Origin: Streptomyces sp. V1I1
GTDB lineage: Bacteria; Actinomycetota; Actinomycetes; Streptomycetales; Streptomycetaceae
DNA length: 64,000 nucleotides
Assembly: GCF_030817355.1 (NCBI RefSeq)
Contig: NZ_JAUSZH010000001.1
Span: 7,477,001-7,541,000 of the forward strand
Reading direction: 5' to 3'
Part shown: piece by piece, positions 34,376 through 41,804 of the stretch
Numbering within the stretch: position 1 is the first letter of the stretch
Layout of the letters: the number at the start of each line of letters is the position of its first letter
Notes under the pieces: generated by a model
What the model was told of the DNA's origin: nothing
Databases searched by the model: none
What the model saw: the letters and a program-made list of their open reading frames with translations, nothing else
Translations under genes and position numbers: made by a program

Positions 34376-36211
34376 CTACGGCTCCCGGGCTTCGGCCTTG
34401 TCGAGTGCGTCGTCCAGCGCCATCGCCGCCGTGATGAGCGAAAGGTGGGTGAACGCCTGGGGGAAGTTGCCCAGTTGCTCTCCCGTCGGGCCGATCTCCT
34501 CGGCGAAGAGGCCCACATGGTTGGCGTAGGTGACCATTTTCTCGAAGGCGTAGCGGGCCTCGTCGACCCGGCCCGCACGGGCGAGCGCATGTACGTAGTG
34601 GAAGGTGCACAGGGTGAACGTGCCCTCGGAGCCCCGCAGCCCGTCGGGGGACGCGGACGGGTCGTAGCGGTAGACGAGGCTGTCGGAGACCAGCTCGCGG
34701 TCCATGGCTTCGAGAGTGGCGAGCCAGCGCGGATCCTTCGGCGCGACGAACCCGACGTGGGGCATGAGCAGCAGCGAGGCGTCCAGGACGTCGGCGTCGT
34801 AGTGCTGGACGAATGCCCGGCGCTTCTCGCTCCAGCCGCGCTCCATCACCTGGAGGAAGATCGCGTCGCGGGTGGCGGTCCAGCGCTCCAGGTCGGCGGG
34901 GCGCGCGTACTCCCGGGCCAGACGGACGCCGCGGTCGAAGGCCACCCAGGACATCAGCCGGCTGTAGGTGAAGTCCTTGCGGCCGCCGCGGGTCTCCCAG
35001 ATGCCCTCGTCGGGCTGGTCCCAGTTGTCTGCCAGCCAGTCCAGGACGCGGGCGATGGCCTGCCAGCCCTCGAAGCCGCCGGTTTCCGCGATGCCGCCGG
35101 ACTGCATCAGGGCGAATGCCGCCTCGCCGTAGATGTCGAGCTGGAGCTGATCGGCCGCGCCGTTCCCGATGCGCACGGGGGAGGATTTGAGGTAGCCCTC
35201 CAGATGGTCGAGGACCTCCTCGCCGAGGTGTGGGTCCCCGTCCACCCGGTACATGATCTGCAGCGGCTCGCCGGAGCCGGTCGCGCCCGCGGCCAGCCGC
35301 CCGCCGAGCCAGAGGCGGAAGGCGTCCGCCTCCTCGGTGAAACCCAGGTCGATCAGCGCCCCTACGGACAGCGAGGCGTCCCGGATCCACGTGTAGCGGT
35401 AGTCCCAGTTTCGCTCGCCCCCGACCTGCTCGGGCAGTCCGGCGGTGGCGGCGGCGACCGGGGCACCCGTGGGGGCGTAGGTGAGCAGCTTGAGCGTGAT
35501 GGCTGAGCGGTTCACGGTCTGCCGCCAGCGGCCGCGGTACCGGGAGGTACGCAGCCACCCGTGCCAGAACTGTACGGTCGACCGCCAGGTGGCCTCCGCC
35601 ACTGCGCGGCCGAGCGGCTCGGGTGGCTCCCCGCCGCTGGCGCAGGTGGTCAGCACGACCGCGGCGGTCTCTCCCGCCTGGAGCGTGACGGTGCTCTGGA
35701 CGTCGTTGCCGTTGTCGGTCCACAGCGGTGCGCTGCTCTGCAGGTGCAGGTCGATGCCGGGGCCGCTGAATAGGGCGCTGTCGCCCGCCTCGGTCAGCTT
35801 GAGCGCGTGCGTGGCGCGGCCGTAGTCGAAGCGAGGGCTGCACTCCACGGTGAAGCGCACGCTGCCGCGTACGACGCGCATCACCCGGAACATCCGGTGC
35901 CGGTCCGTCGCGGTTTCGGGGGTGTCCAGCGGCATGAAGTCCACGACCTCGCCCACCCCCTCGGCGGTGAGGAAGCGGGTGACGAGGACCGCGGTGTCGG
36001 GGAGGTACAACTGGGTGACGCGGGCGTCCGGGTGGTCGGCGGTGATCCTGAAGCTGCCGCCGCGCTCGTGGTCGAGAAGGGCGGCGAAGATGCTGGGCGA
36101 GTCGAATCGCGGGGCGCAGAACCAGTCGATCGCTCCGTCGGACGCCACCAGGGCGACGGTCTGCAGGTCCCCGATCATCCCGTGGTCTGCGATGGGCGGG
36201 TAGTGGCGCAT
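34376..36211 (-). CDS. GH15 family hydrolase (glucoamylase/trehalase-like)
   Basis: A 611-aa protein with the full GH15 plan. The N-terminal beta-sandwich domain starts YPPIADHGMIGDLQTVALV and has GAIDWFCAPRFDSPSIFA. The (alpha/alpha)6 domain contains RNWDYRYTWIRDASLSVGAL, the general-acid region GIWETRGG, and the distal EEIGPTGEQLGNFPQAF with the second acidic residue. Bacterial proteins of this length are trehalases or glucoamylase-like enzymes; no signal peptide, so intracellular. GAGGGAGAA lies upstream of the ATG at 36211. The adjacent, frameshifted sugar-sensing RpiR gene follows in the same direction. Confidence 0.92.
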   Translation of the reverse strand: MRHYPPIADHGMIGDLQTVALVASDGAIDWFCAPRFDSPSIFAALLDHERGGSFRITADHPDARVTQLYLPDTAVLVTRFLTAEGVGEVVDFMPLDTPETATDRHRMFRVMRVVRGSVRFTVECSPRFDYGRATHALKLTEAGDSALFSGPGIDLHLQSSAPLWTDNGNDVQSTVTLQAGETAAVVLTTCASGGEPPEPLGRAVAEATWRSTVQFWHGWLRTSRYRGRWRQTVNRSAITLKLLTYAPTGAPVAAATAGLPEQVGGERNWDYRYTWIRDASLSVGALIDLGFTEEADAFRLWLGGRLAAGATGSGEPLQIMYRVDGDPHLGEEVLDHLEGYLKSSPVRIGNGAADQLQLDIYGEAAFALMQSGGIAETGGFEGWQAIARVLDWLADNWDQPDEGIWETRGGRKDFTYSRLMSWVAFDRGVRLAREYARPADLERWTATRDAIFLQVMERGWSEKRRAFVQHYDADVLDASLLLMPHVGFVAPKDPRWLATLEAMDRELVSDSLVYRYDPSASPDGLRGSEGTFTLCTFHYVHALARAGRVDEARYAFEKMVTYANHVGLFAEEIGPTGEQLGNFPQAFTHLSLITAAMALDDALDKAEAREP

Positions 36212-36351
36212 TGCGGTTCTCCCTCGTCAGGAGCCGGTGGCTCCGCCTGCGTCAGTACGCCCTGGACAGCACCATCCTGCGATGGCCGGGGTGACCCCGC
36301 ACGTCAATGCGTCCGAGGGTGTCGGCGGGTTCTCGTGCGGGCGGTTCTCCA

Positions 36352-36450
36352 TATAATTAAAGATTGAACTAATGGTGGGAGGTGAGGAGGTCGCATCATG
36401 GCCGAGCCGGGTCTGCTCGACACCGGCGAACGAGCGACCTTTGAGATCCG
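36352..36450 (+). other. Strong promoter and ribosome binding site leading into a truncated ORF
   Basis: TATAAT at 36352-36357 is a perfect -10. A long purine-rich site (GGGAGGTGAGGAGG) comes next, then an ATG at 36398 opening MAEPGLLDTGERATFEIRFN. After about 18 codons the frame only runs antisense to the convergent epimerase gene. So the expression signals look real but the gene body is gone. ATTAAAGATTGAACTAAT over the -10 could be an operator, such as those of MarR-type regulators. I do not recognise the lost gene. Confidence 0.45.
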
Positions 36451-36452
36451 GT

Positions 36453-37490
36453 TCAATGCGCCTTGTGGCCCACGAGCGGAGCCGTGGGTTCGCCACTGCC
36501 CTGGCGAACTCCACGCAGGAATTCCGCGATTGCCTCGAGCGACGTGTGTGACGGCTTCCAGCCCAGCTCGTCATGCGCACGAGAGGGGTCGAGGAGGGGC
36601 AGCCGCAGCACCGCGTCGAACAGGTGCGGTGACGCCGGGGCCACATGCAGCCCCCAGGCAGCGGCCAGCACGGCCCGTACCGCTTGCCGCGGTACGGGCA
36701 CCACACGCGCGTCGAGGAGTTCGCCCAACGACCGCGCGTCGACCACTGGTCCGGCGGCCAGATTGAACGCTCCGCGCACATCGCGCAGCACAGCCCGGCG
36801 GTAGGCTTCCGCGGCGTCGTCGGTGTGCAGCGCCTGGAAGCGCAGGCCTTTCAAGTCCGGTACGTACGGCAGTAGTTCGGGTCGCAACAGCGGTCCGGGA
36901 AGGAAGCGGCCGGCGAAGATGCGGCGCTGTTCGCTCGCCGCGCCTTCCTTGAACAGGAAGCAGGGCCGCATCCGCACGACGCGGACCTCGGGATGGTCCC
37001 GCTCGTAGGTGTCCAGAACTCGTTCGAGGTAGGCCTTTTCGCGGCAGTACGCGGCGTCCGGCCAGCCATGGGTGGGCCACGACTCGTCGACGCCCCGGCC
37101 CTCCTTCGGCCCTGGTGAGTACGCGCCGACCGATGACGCGTGGATCAGCGCGGGCGCACCGGCGGACGCGACCGCGTTGAACACCTCGAGCGAGCCGAGG
37201 ACGTTCGTCTCCCAGGTGACCACCGGGTCGTGGGTGGGCTGGAACCGCCAGGCGAGATGGATGACGGCGTCCGCCCCGGCGAAGTGCTGCCCGAGCAGAG
37301 GTGTGTCCTCCAGCCGGGCCAGATTCACGGTGGCCCATTCGGTCTTCGGGACACTCAGCTCGGGGATCCTGCGGGCGAGGCCCAGGACGGAGCCGACCTG
37401 CGGATGAGCCGCCAGGGCCCGCACCACGCTGGTGCCGACATTGCCGGTGGCCCCGGTGACCACCACCCGCAGTTCTGTGTTCGGGTTCAT
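36453..37490 (-). CDS. NAD-dependent epimerase/dehydratase (extended SDR)
   Basis: A 345-aa extended short-chain dehydrogenase. The nucleotide-binding loop is VVTGATGNVGTS, the catalytic Ser is in HASSVGAYSPG and the YxxxK pair is YCREK. A C-terminal substrate domain includes FQALHTDDAAEAYRRAV. Such proteins act on sugar nucleotides or other hydroxy-ketones; the substrate is not clear. A CGGAGT site precedes the ATG at 37490. It is divergent from the zinc dehydrogenase gene (165-bp shared promoter region) and its 3' end meets the truncated ORF of the other strand. Confidence 0.88.
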   Translation of the reverse strand: MNPNTELRVVVTGATGNVGTSVVRALAAHPQVGSVLGLARRIPELSVPKTEWATVNLARLEDTPLLGQHFAGADAVIHLAWRFQPTHDPVVTWETNVLGSLEVFNAVASAGAPALIHASSVGAYSPGPKEGRGVDESWPTHGWPDAAYCREKAYLERVLDTYERDHPEVRVVRMRPCFLFKEGAASEQRRIFAGRFLPGPLLRPELLPYVPDLKGLRFQALHTDDAAEAYRRAVLRDVRGAFNLAAGPVVDARSLGELLDARVVPVPRQAVRAVLAAAWGLHVAPASPHLFDAVLRLPLLDPSRAHDELGWKPSHTSLEAIAEFLRGVRQGSGEPTAPLVGHKAH

Positions 37491-37655
37491 GGCGTACTCC
37501 GTGACCTTGATCCAGTGCTCGGAGCGTTCGGGTGTCCAGATCCGCAGGGATGAAACGGGGACCGGCACGTCGTCGTGCTGCCCAGCCCACGTGTAACGAG
37601 ACGCCCGCGGGGGACCCGAAGTACGCCGGAACCATCACCGTGACAGGAGGACGGC

Positions 37656-38840
37656 ATGCGCGCGCTGACATGGCAGGGAAAGCGGGACGTGCGGGTGGAC
37701 ACCGTGCCCGACCCTCACATCAAGGATCCGGGAGACATCATCGTGCGGGTCACATCCACCGGCATCTGCGGATCGGACCTGCATCTGTACGAGGTGATGG
37801 GCCCGTATCTGGACCCCGGAGACATCCTCGGGCACGAACCCATGGGCATCGTCGAGGAGGCAGGTCCGGAGGTGACCTCCCTCGCCCCCGGCGACCGGGT
37901 CGTCATCCCCTTCAATATTTCGTGCGGGCACTGCTTCATGTGCGAGCAGGGCCTGCAGTCGCAGTGCGAGACCACGCAGGTCCGCGAGCGGGGCACGGGG
38001 GCCGCGCTGTTCGGCTACAGCAAGCTGTACGGCCAGGTGCCGGGCGGGCAGGCCGAGTACATGAGGGTTCCCTTCGGGAACAGCCTTCCGATCAAGGTGC
38101 CGGACGGGCCTCCCGACGAGCGTTTCGTATATCTGTCCGACGTGCTGCCCACCGCGTGGCAGGCGGTCGAGTACGCCGACATCCCGCCCGGCGGGTCGGT
38201 CACCGTACTGGGCCTCGGACCGATCGGGGAGATGGCCGCCCGCGTCGCCCTGCACCGCGGCGCCCGCCTGGTCCTGGGCGTCGACCTGGTGCCGACCCGG
38301 CTGGCCAGGGCCGCACACCATGGGGTCACGACGATGGACCTGCGCAGGTACGGAAAGGGGCTCGGCGACGCCATCCGCGATCTGACCGACGGACGGGGGA
38401 CCGACGCCGTGATCGACGCCGTCGGGATGGAGGCGCACGGCGCGCCCGTCGTGAAGGCCGCCCAGTGGATCACCGGCCTGCTTCCGGACGCCGTCGCCGA
38501 ACGGGTCATGGAACACGCCGGTGTGGACCGCCTGAGCGCGCTCTACACGGCAATCGACGTCGTACGGCGCGGCGGCACGATTTCGCTGTCCGGCGTGTAC
38601 GGCGGCGCGGCCGACCCGCTGCCGCTGCTGACCCTTTTCGACAAGCAGATCCAGCTCCGGATGGGCCAGGCCAACGTCAAGCGCTGGGTGGACGACATCC
38701 TGCCGCTGCTCGACGACAAGGACGTGCTCGGCGTGGAGGGCTTCGCGACGCACAGGATGCCGCTCGAGGACGGACCGAAGGCGTACGAGATGTTCCAGGA
38801 GAAGCGGGACGGCATGATCAAGACACTGCTGAAGCCATAG
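37656..38840 (+). CDS. Zinc-dependent alcohol dehydrogenase (formaldehyde-dehydrogenase-like)
   Basis: A 394-aa zinc MDR dehydrogenase. The catalytic zinc site is formed by the Cys of GICGSDLHLYE and the GHEPMG motif. The structural zinc cysteines are in SCGHCFMCEQGLQSQC. VTVLGLGPIGEMAARVA is the NAD-binding loop. The ~20-residue insert (QVRERGTGAALFGYSKLYG) and the length resemble glutathione-independent formaldehyde dehydrogenase relatives. AGGAGG precedes the ATG. It heads a rightward run with a HAD phosphatase 23 nt downstream. Its upstream region has GTGT-N15-GGGGAC, only roughly like the stress promoter found at 39566. Confidence 0.9.
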   Translation: MRALTWQGKRDVRVDTVPDPHIKDPGDIIVRVTSTGICGSDLHLYEVMGPYLDPGDILGHEPMGIVEEAGPEVTSLAPGDRVVIPFNISCGHCFMCEQGLQSQCETTQVRERGTGAALFGYSKLYGQVPGGQAEYMRVPFGNSLPIKVPDGPPDERFVYLSDVLPTAWQAVEYADIPPGGSVTVLGLGPIGEMAARVALHRGARLVLGVDLVPTRLARAAHHGVTTMDLRRYGKGLGDAIRDLTDGRGTDAVIDAVGMEAHGAPVVKAAQWITGLLPDAVAERVMEHAGVDRLSALYTAIDVVRRGGTISLSGVYGGAADPLPLLTLFDKQIQLRMGQANVKRWVDDILPLLDDKDVLGVEGFATHRMPLEDGPKAYEMFQEKRDGMIKTLLKP

Positions 38841-38863
38841 GGCGCACGGAGAGCGAGGACGAC

Positions 38864-39535
38864 ATGGCGCGCGCGGCACTGTTCGACGTCGACGGCACCC
38901 TCGTCGACACGAACCATCTGCATGTGACGACCTGGTGGGAGGCGTTCCGCCAGGCCGGGCACCGGGTATCGACCCACGCCATCCACCGGGCGATCGGCCT
39001 CGGCTCCGACCATCTGATCGCGCATCTGCTGGGCGACGGCAGGGACCGTGACCAGGACGCGCAGATCAGCGCCACGCACAAGGCTCTCTACGGCACGTAC
39101 GCCGAGCGCCTGGCGCCGCTGGACGGGGCGCGCGACCTGCTGCACACCTTGGCGAACCGCGGCTGGCGGATCGTCCTCGCCACCTCCGCGGGAGGGCGTG
39201 AACTGGCCGCTCTGCGCCGCGCTGTCGACGCGGACGACGTCATCGAGGGCACGGCGAGCGCGGACGACGTCTCCGAGGGCAAACCGGCGCCCGATCCGGT
39301 GCAGCGCGCCCTGGAGCTTGCCGGAGCCTCTGCGGGTGAAGCGGTGTTCGTCGGCGACACGGTGTGGGACATGGAGGCGGCGGCGAACGCTGGCGTCCGC
39401 GCCGTAGCCCTGCTCTCGGGAGGAATCGCGCGCGCCGACCTGGAGGGCGCCGGAGCGGCAGCCGTCTACCGTGACCCCGCGGATCTGCTCTCGCACCTCG
39501 ACAGCAGCCTGCTCGCCCAGCTGGAACGCACCTGA
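38864..39535 (+). CDS. HAD superfamily phosphatase
   Basis: A 223-aa HAD hydrolase of the phosphoglycolate phosphatase/beta-phosphoglucomutase type. Motif I is LFDVDGTLVDTN at the N-terminus, the cap domain follows, motif II is LATSAGGR, motif III the Lys in SEGKPAPD and motif IV GDTVWDMEAA. It removes phosphate from a small metabolite. The start at 38864 follows a GAGGA site; it is 23 nt after the dehydrogenase stop, likely one transcript. Confidence 0.9.
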   Translation: MARAALFDVDGTLVDTNHLHVTTWWEAFRQAGHRVSTHAIHRAIGLGSDHLIAHLLGDGRDRDQDAQISATHKALYGTYAERLAPLDGARDLLHTLANRGWRIVLATSAGGRELAALRRAVDADDVIEGTASADDVSEGKPAPDPVQRALELAGASAGEAVFVGDTVWDMEAAANAGVRAVALLSGGIARADLEGAGAAAVYRDPADLLSHLDSSLLAQLERT

Positions 39536-39565
39536 CCCGCGCGGGCGGCGAGCCGGCCGGAGCAC

Positions 39566-39589
39566 GTTTGCGTACGCCGTGACGGGTAC
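39566..39589 (+). promoter_or_regulatory. Sigma-B-type promoter with leaderless start
   Basis: GTTT (39566-39569), 14-nt spacer, GGGTAC (39584-39589), matching the Streptomyces sigma-B consensus GNNT-N14-16-GGGTAY. The ATG of the SDR gene is 10 nt after the -10, about where transcription should begin, and no ribosome binding site is visible. Confidence 0.65.
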
Positions 39590-39598
39590 CCGGGGTGC

Positions 39599-40411
39599 AT
39601 GAACGAGACCAAGCCACTGGCCGTCGTCACAGGTGCATCGAGCGGCATCGGTTTCGAATTGGCCAAGCAATTCGCGGAGCACGGATTCGACCTCGTACTG
39701 ACGGCGGAGGACGGCGAACTGCACCTCGCGGCGGACGAGGTCCGGGCGAGCGGAGCAGGCGTGGCGGTTGAGGCGGTCCACGCCGATCTGGCCACCCAGG
39801 GCGGCGTGGAGCAGCTGTACCGGGTCGTCTCGGCCACGGGCCGGCCGGTCGCGGCCGCCGCGCTCAACGCGGGTGTCGGCCAGGGCGGCGCGTTCGTCGA
39901 GACGGACCTCGCGGACGAGCTCCGCATCATCGACCTCAACATCACCTCGACCGTGCAGCTGGCGAAGCGTCTGCTGCCGGACATGGTCGCCCGGGGCGAG
40001 GGCAGACTGCTCTTCACCTCCTCCATAGCCTCGACCGTGCCGGGCTCCTACCAGGCCGTGTACAACGCCTCGAAGTCCTTCATCCAGTCGTTCGCGCAGG
40101 CCTTGCAGAACGAGCTCAAGGACACGGGTGTGACGATCACTTCACTCATGCCGGGGCCGACCGACACGGAGTTCTTCCACCGGGCAGGGATGGAGAACAC
40201 AAAGGTCGGCCGGCAGCCGAAGGACGATCCCGAGCTGGTGGCGCGGCAGGGTTTCGAGGCGCTCATGGCCGGGAGGAAGAAGCTCGTCGCGGGTTCTGCC
40301 AGGACCAAGGTCCAGGGGCTCGCCAGCAGGGTGCTCCCTGACAGCGTGAAGGCGGTTGCGCACCGGAGGATGGCGGAACCGGGTTCACGCACCTCGGACG
40401 CCGGCCGTTAG
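39599..40411 (+). CDS. Short-chain dehydrogenase/reductase
   Basis: A 270-aa classical SDR: VVTGASSGIGFELAK is the cofactor loop, ALNAGVGQGG the NAG-type motif, FTSSIAS the catalytic serine and YNASK the Tyr/Lys pair. It oxidises or reduces an alcohol or ketone with NAD(P)H; the substrate is unknown. No ribosome binding site precedes the ATG at 39599. A sigma-B-type promoter ends 10 nt before it, pointing to a leaderless, stress-induced message. The phosphoribosyltransferase gene begins 10 nt after its stop. Confidence 0.92.
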   Translation: MNETKPLAVVTGASSGIGFELAKQFAEHGFDLVLTAEDGELHLAADEVRASGAGVAVEAVHADLATQGGVEQLYRVVSATGRPVAAAALNAGVGQGGAFVETDLADELRIIDLNITSTVQLAKRLLPDMVARGEGRLLFTSSIASTVPGSYQAVYNASKSFIQSFAQALQNELKDTGVTITSLMPGPTDTEFFHRAGMENTKVGRQPKDDPELVARQGFEALMAGRKKLVAGSARTKVQGLASRVLPDSVKAVAHRRMAEPGSRTSDAGR

Positions 40412-40421
40412 GAGGGACGCC

Positions 40422-41075
40422 ATGCGATTCGACAGTCGTCGGCACGCAGGCCAGGAGCTCGGCGTCAGGTTCCTGGACTGGGCGGCGGACGGTGACCTCA
40501 CTGACGTCGTCGTGCTCGCTCTGCCTCGTGGCGGCGTGCCCGTCGCCGCGGAGGTCGCCCGGGCCCTGCACGTACCCATGGACGTCCTCGTGGTCCGCAA
40601 AATCGGTGCCCCGGGCGCACCGGAAGTCGGCATCGGGGCGATCGTCGGCGAGGATCCGCCCGTCTTCGACCGCCTGGCGCTGGAAGTCCTGGGCCTGGAC
40701 GAGTCGGAGTTCGCGGCGGAGGTGGCCATGGAACGGCTCGAACTGCACCGTCGCGACGACCTCTACCGTGGCGGGCGGCCCGAACCTCAGGTGCAGGGCC
40801 GAAGCGTCATCCTGGTCGACGACGGCCTCGCCACGGGCATCACCGCACGCGCTGCGCTGCGCCATCTGCGCCGCCAGAACCCCGGACGGCTGGTGCTGGC
40901 CGTACCGGTCTGCGCTCCCCGCAGCGCCGTGGAACTGAAGGAGGAGGCCGACGACCTCATGTGCTTGCACCAGCCGAACAACTTCCACTCGGTGGGGCAG
41001 TGGTACGCGGACTTCGGCCAGGTCTCCGACCGAGAGGTGCTCGACACCCTGCGCAGCCTCTCCTCCACGGTCTGA
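40422..41075 (+). CDS. Phosphoribosyltransferase family protein
   Basis: A 217-aa protein of the ComF/Pyr-PRTase-like family. The PRPP-binding loop is VILVDDGLATGITARAA (from residue 129), and ALPRGGVPVAAEVA with VVRKIGAPGAPEVGIGA are the PPi-loop and flanking segments. It is the type found in stress loci of actinomycetes, sometimes fused to a dienelactone hydrolase; the substrate base is not known. GGAGGGA lies before the ATG at 40422; the upstream frame is not used. Co-transcribed with the SDR gene, hence probably under the same sigma-B-type promoter. Confidence 0.88.
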   Translation: MRFDSRRHAGQELGVRFLDWAADGDLTDVVVLALPRGGVPVAAEVARALHVPMDVLVVRKIGAPGAPEVGIGAIVGEDPPVFDRLALEVLGLDESEFAAEVAMERLELHRRDDLYRGGRPEPQVQGRSVILVDDGLATGITARAALRHLRRQNPGRLVLAVPVCAPRSAVELKEEADDLMCLHQPNNFHSVGQWYADFGQVSDREVLDTLRSLSSTV

Positions 41076-41116
41076 GACCAGGTCCGAGGAGGCCACGCAA
41101 ACACTCGGGAGGACTC

Positions 41117-41249
41117 ATGGCCGACATCGACACCCTTGAACTCGACGCGCTCTGGGCGGAGTTCCACGTGTGGTGTCAACATGACCTCGCAGGAGCTGAG
41201 CGCCTGGCTGACGACGTACGACGCGGACCCGTTCAAACCTCCCACGTAG
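41117..41249 (+). pseudogene. Broken DUF3140 gene
   Basis: With GGGAGG upstream of the ATG, the frame begins MADIDTLELDALWAEFH, the typical DUF3140 start. It then leaves frame; the next frame reads VNMTSQELSAWLTTYDADPF and stops at 41249. In intact proteins of this family FH is followed by about two residues and VNM, then ~50 more residues and a final DP-KP segment. So there is both a frame slip near 41173 and a loss of the middle of the gene. Confidence 0.65.
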
Positions 41250-41259
41250 AAGGGGGGCG

Positions 41260-41679
41260 TCAGCTGATGTCGAAGAGCGGACCCGTGAGCGTGAGCCCGA
41301 GATCGTGGCCCGCGTACGCGAAGAAGGCCAGCAGCATCAGCGCCGCACCGGTCAGCGACAGGTCCTTGAAGAAGGAGGCCATCTCCACCGTCTTGGCCTG
41401 TTCGTCGGTCTCTTTCCAGAAGGGGTGCATCAGGAGCGCCGTCGGGACGAGGAAGACGACCAGCAGCAGCGCGCCCAGGTCCGCCCAGACCCCGAACACC
41501 ACCATCAGCCCGCCGGCCAGGAGAAGGACTCCGCTGGCCGCGGTCGCCGGCACGGGGGCGGGGACGCCACGCGAGGCGGCGTAACCAGCCATGGCCTTCG
41601 TCTTGGTGAGGTGGCCCACCGCCGAGTTGAGGAACAGGACGCAGAAGAGAATGCGACCGATGAGCACGAGGACATCCAC
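41260..41679 (-). CDS. DoxX family membrane protein
   Basis: A 139-aa membrane protein with four hydrophobic helices. It begins VDVLVLIGRILFCVLFLNSA and contains GHLTKTKAMAGYAASRGVP (the conserved loop after helix 1 with KxxxGxAxxxG-like spacing), GVLLLAGGLMVVFG and ALMLLAFFAYAG. DoxX-type proteins are quinone-linked or redox-related membrane subunits of uncertain role. The GTG at 41679 is chosen because GGAGG is six bases upstream; the longer frame lacks support. Convergent with the broken DUF3140 gene. Confidence 0.85.
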   Translation of the reverse strand: MDVLVLIGRILFCVLFLNSAVGHLTKTKAMAGYAASRGVPAPVPATAASGVLLLAGGLMVVFGVWADLGALLLVVFLVPTALLMHPFWKETDEQAKTVEMASFFKDLSLTGAALMLLAFFAYAGHDLGLTLTGPLFDIS

Positions 41680-41804
41680 TGTTGCCTCCAGGCTCGCGCG
41701 CAGGAATTTGAAGGGACAACTTCCTGTGTGTAATTTTACTCGGCCGATGGGTGAAATGTTCCATTCGGCAGCCCAGTGGCCGTCGGTGCGGGCGGGGCAA
41801 TGAG

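Noticed and set aside
37560..37656. Sigma-B-like promoter before the zinc dehydrogenase gene
   Set aside because: GTGT-N15-GGGGAC deviates from GGGTAY in the -10, so it is too weak to annotate.
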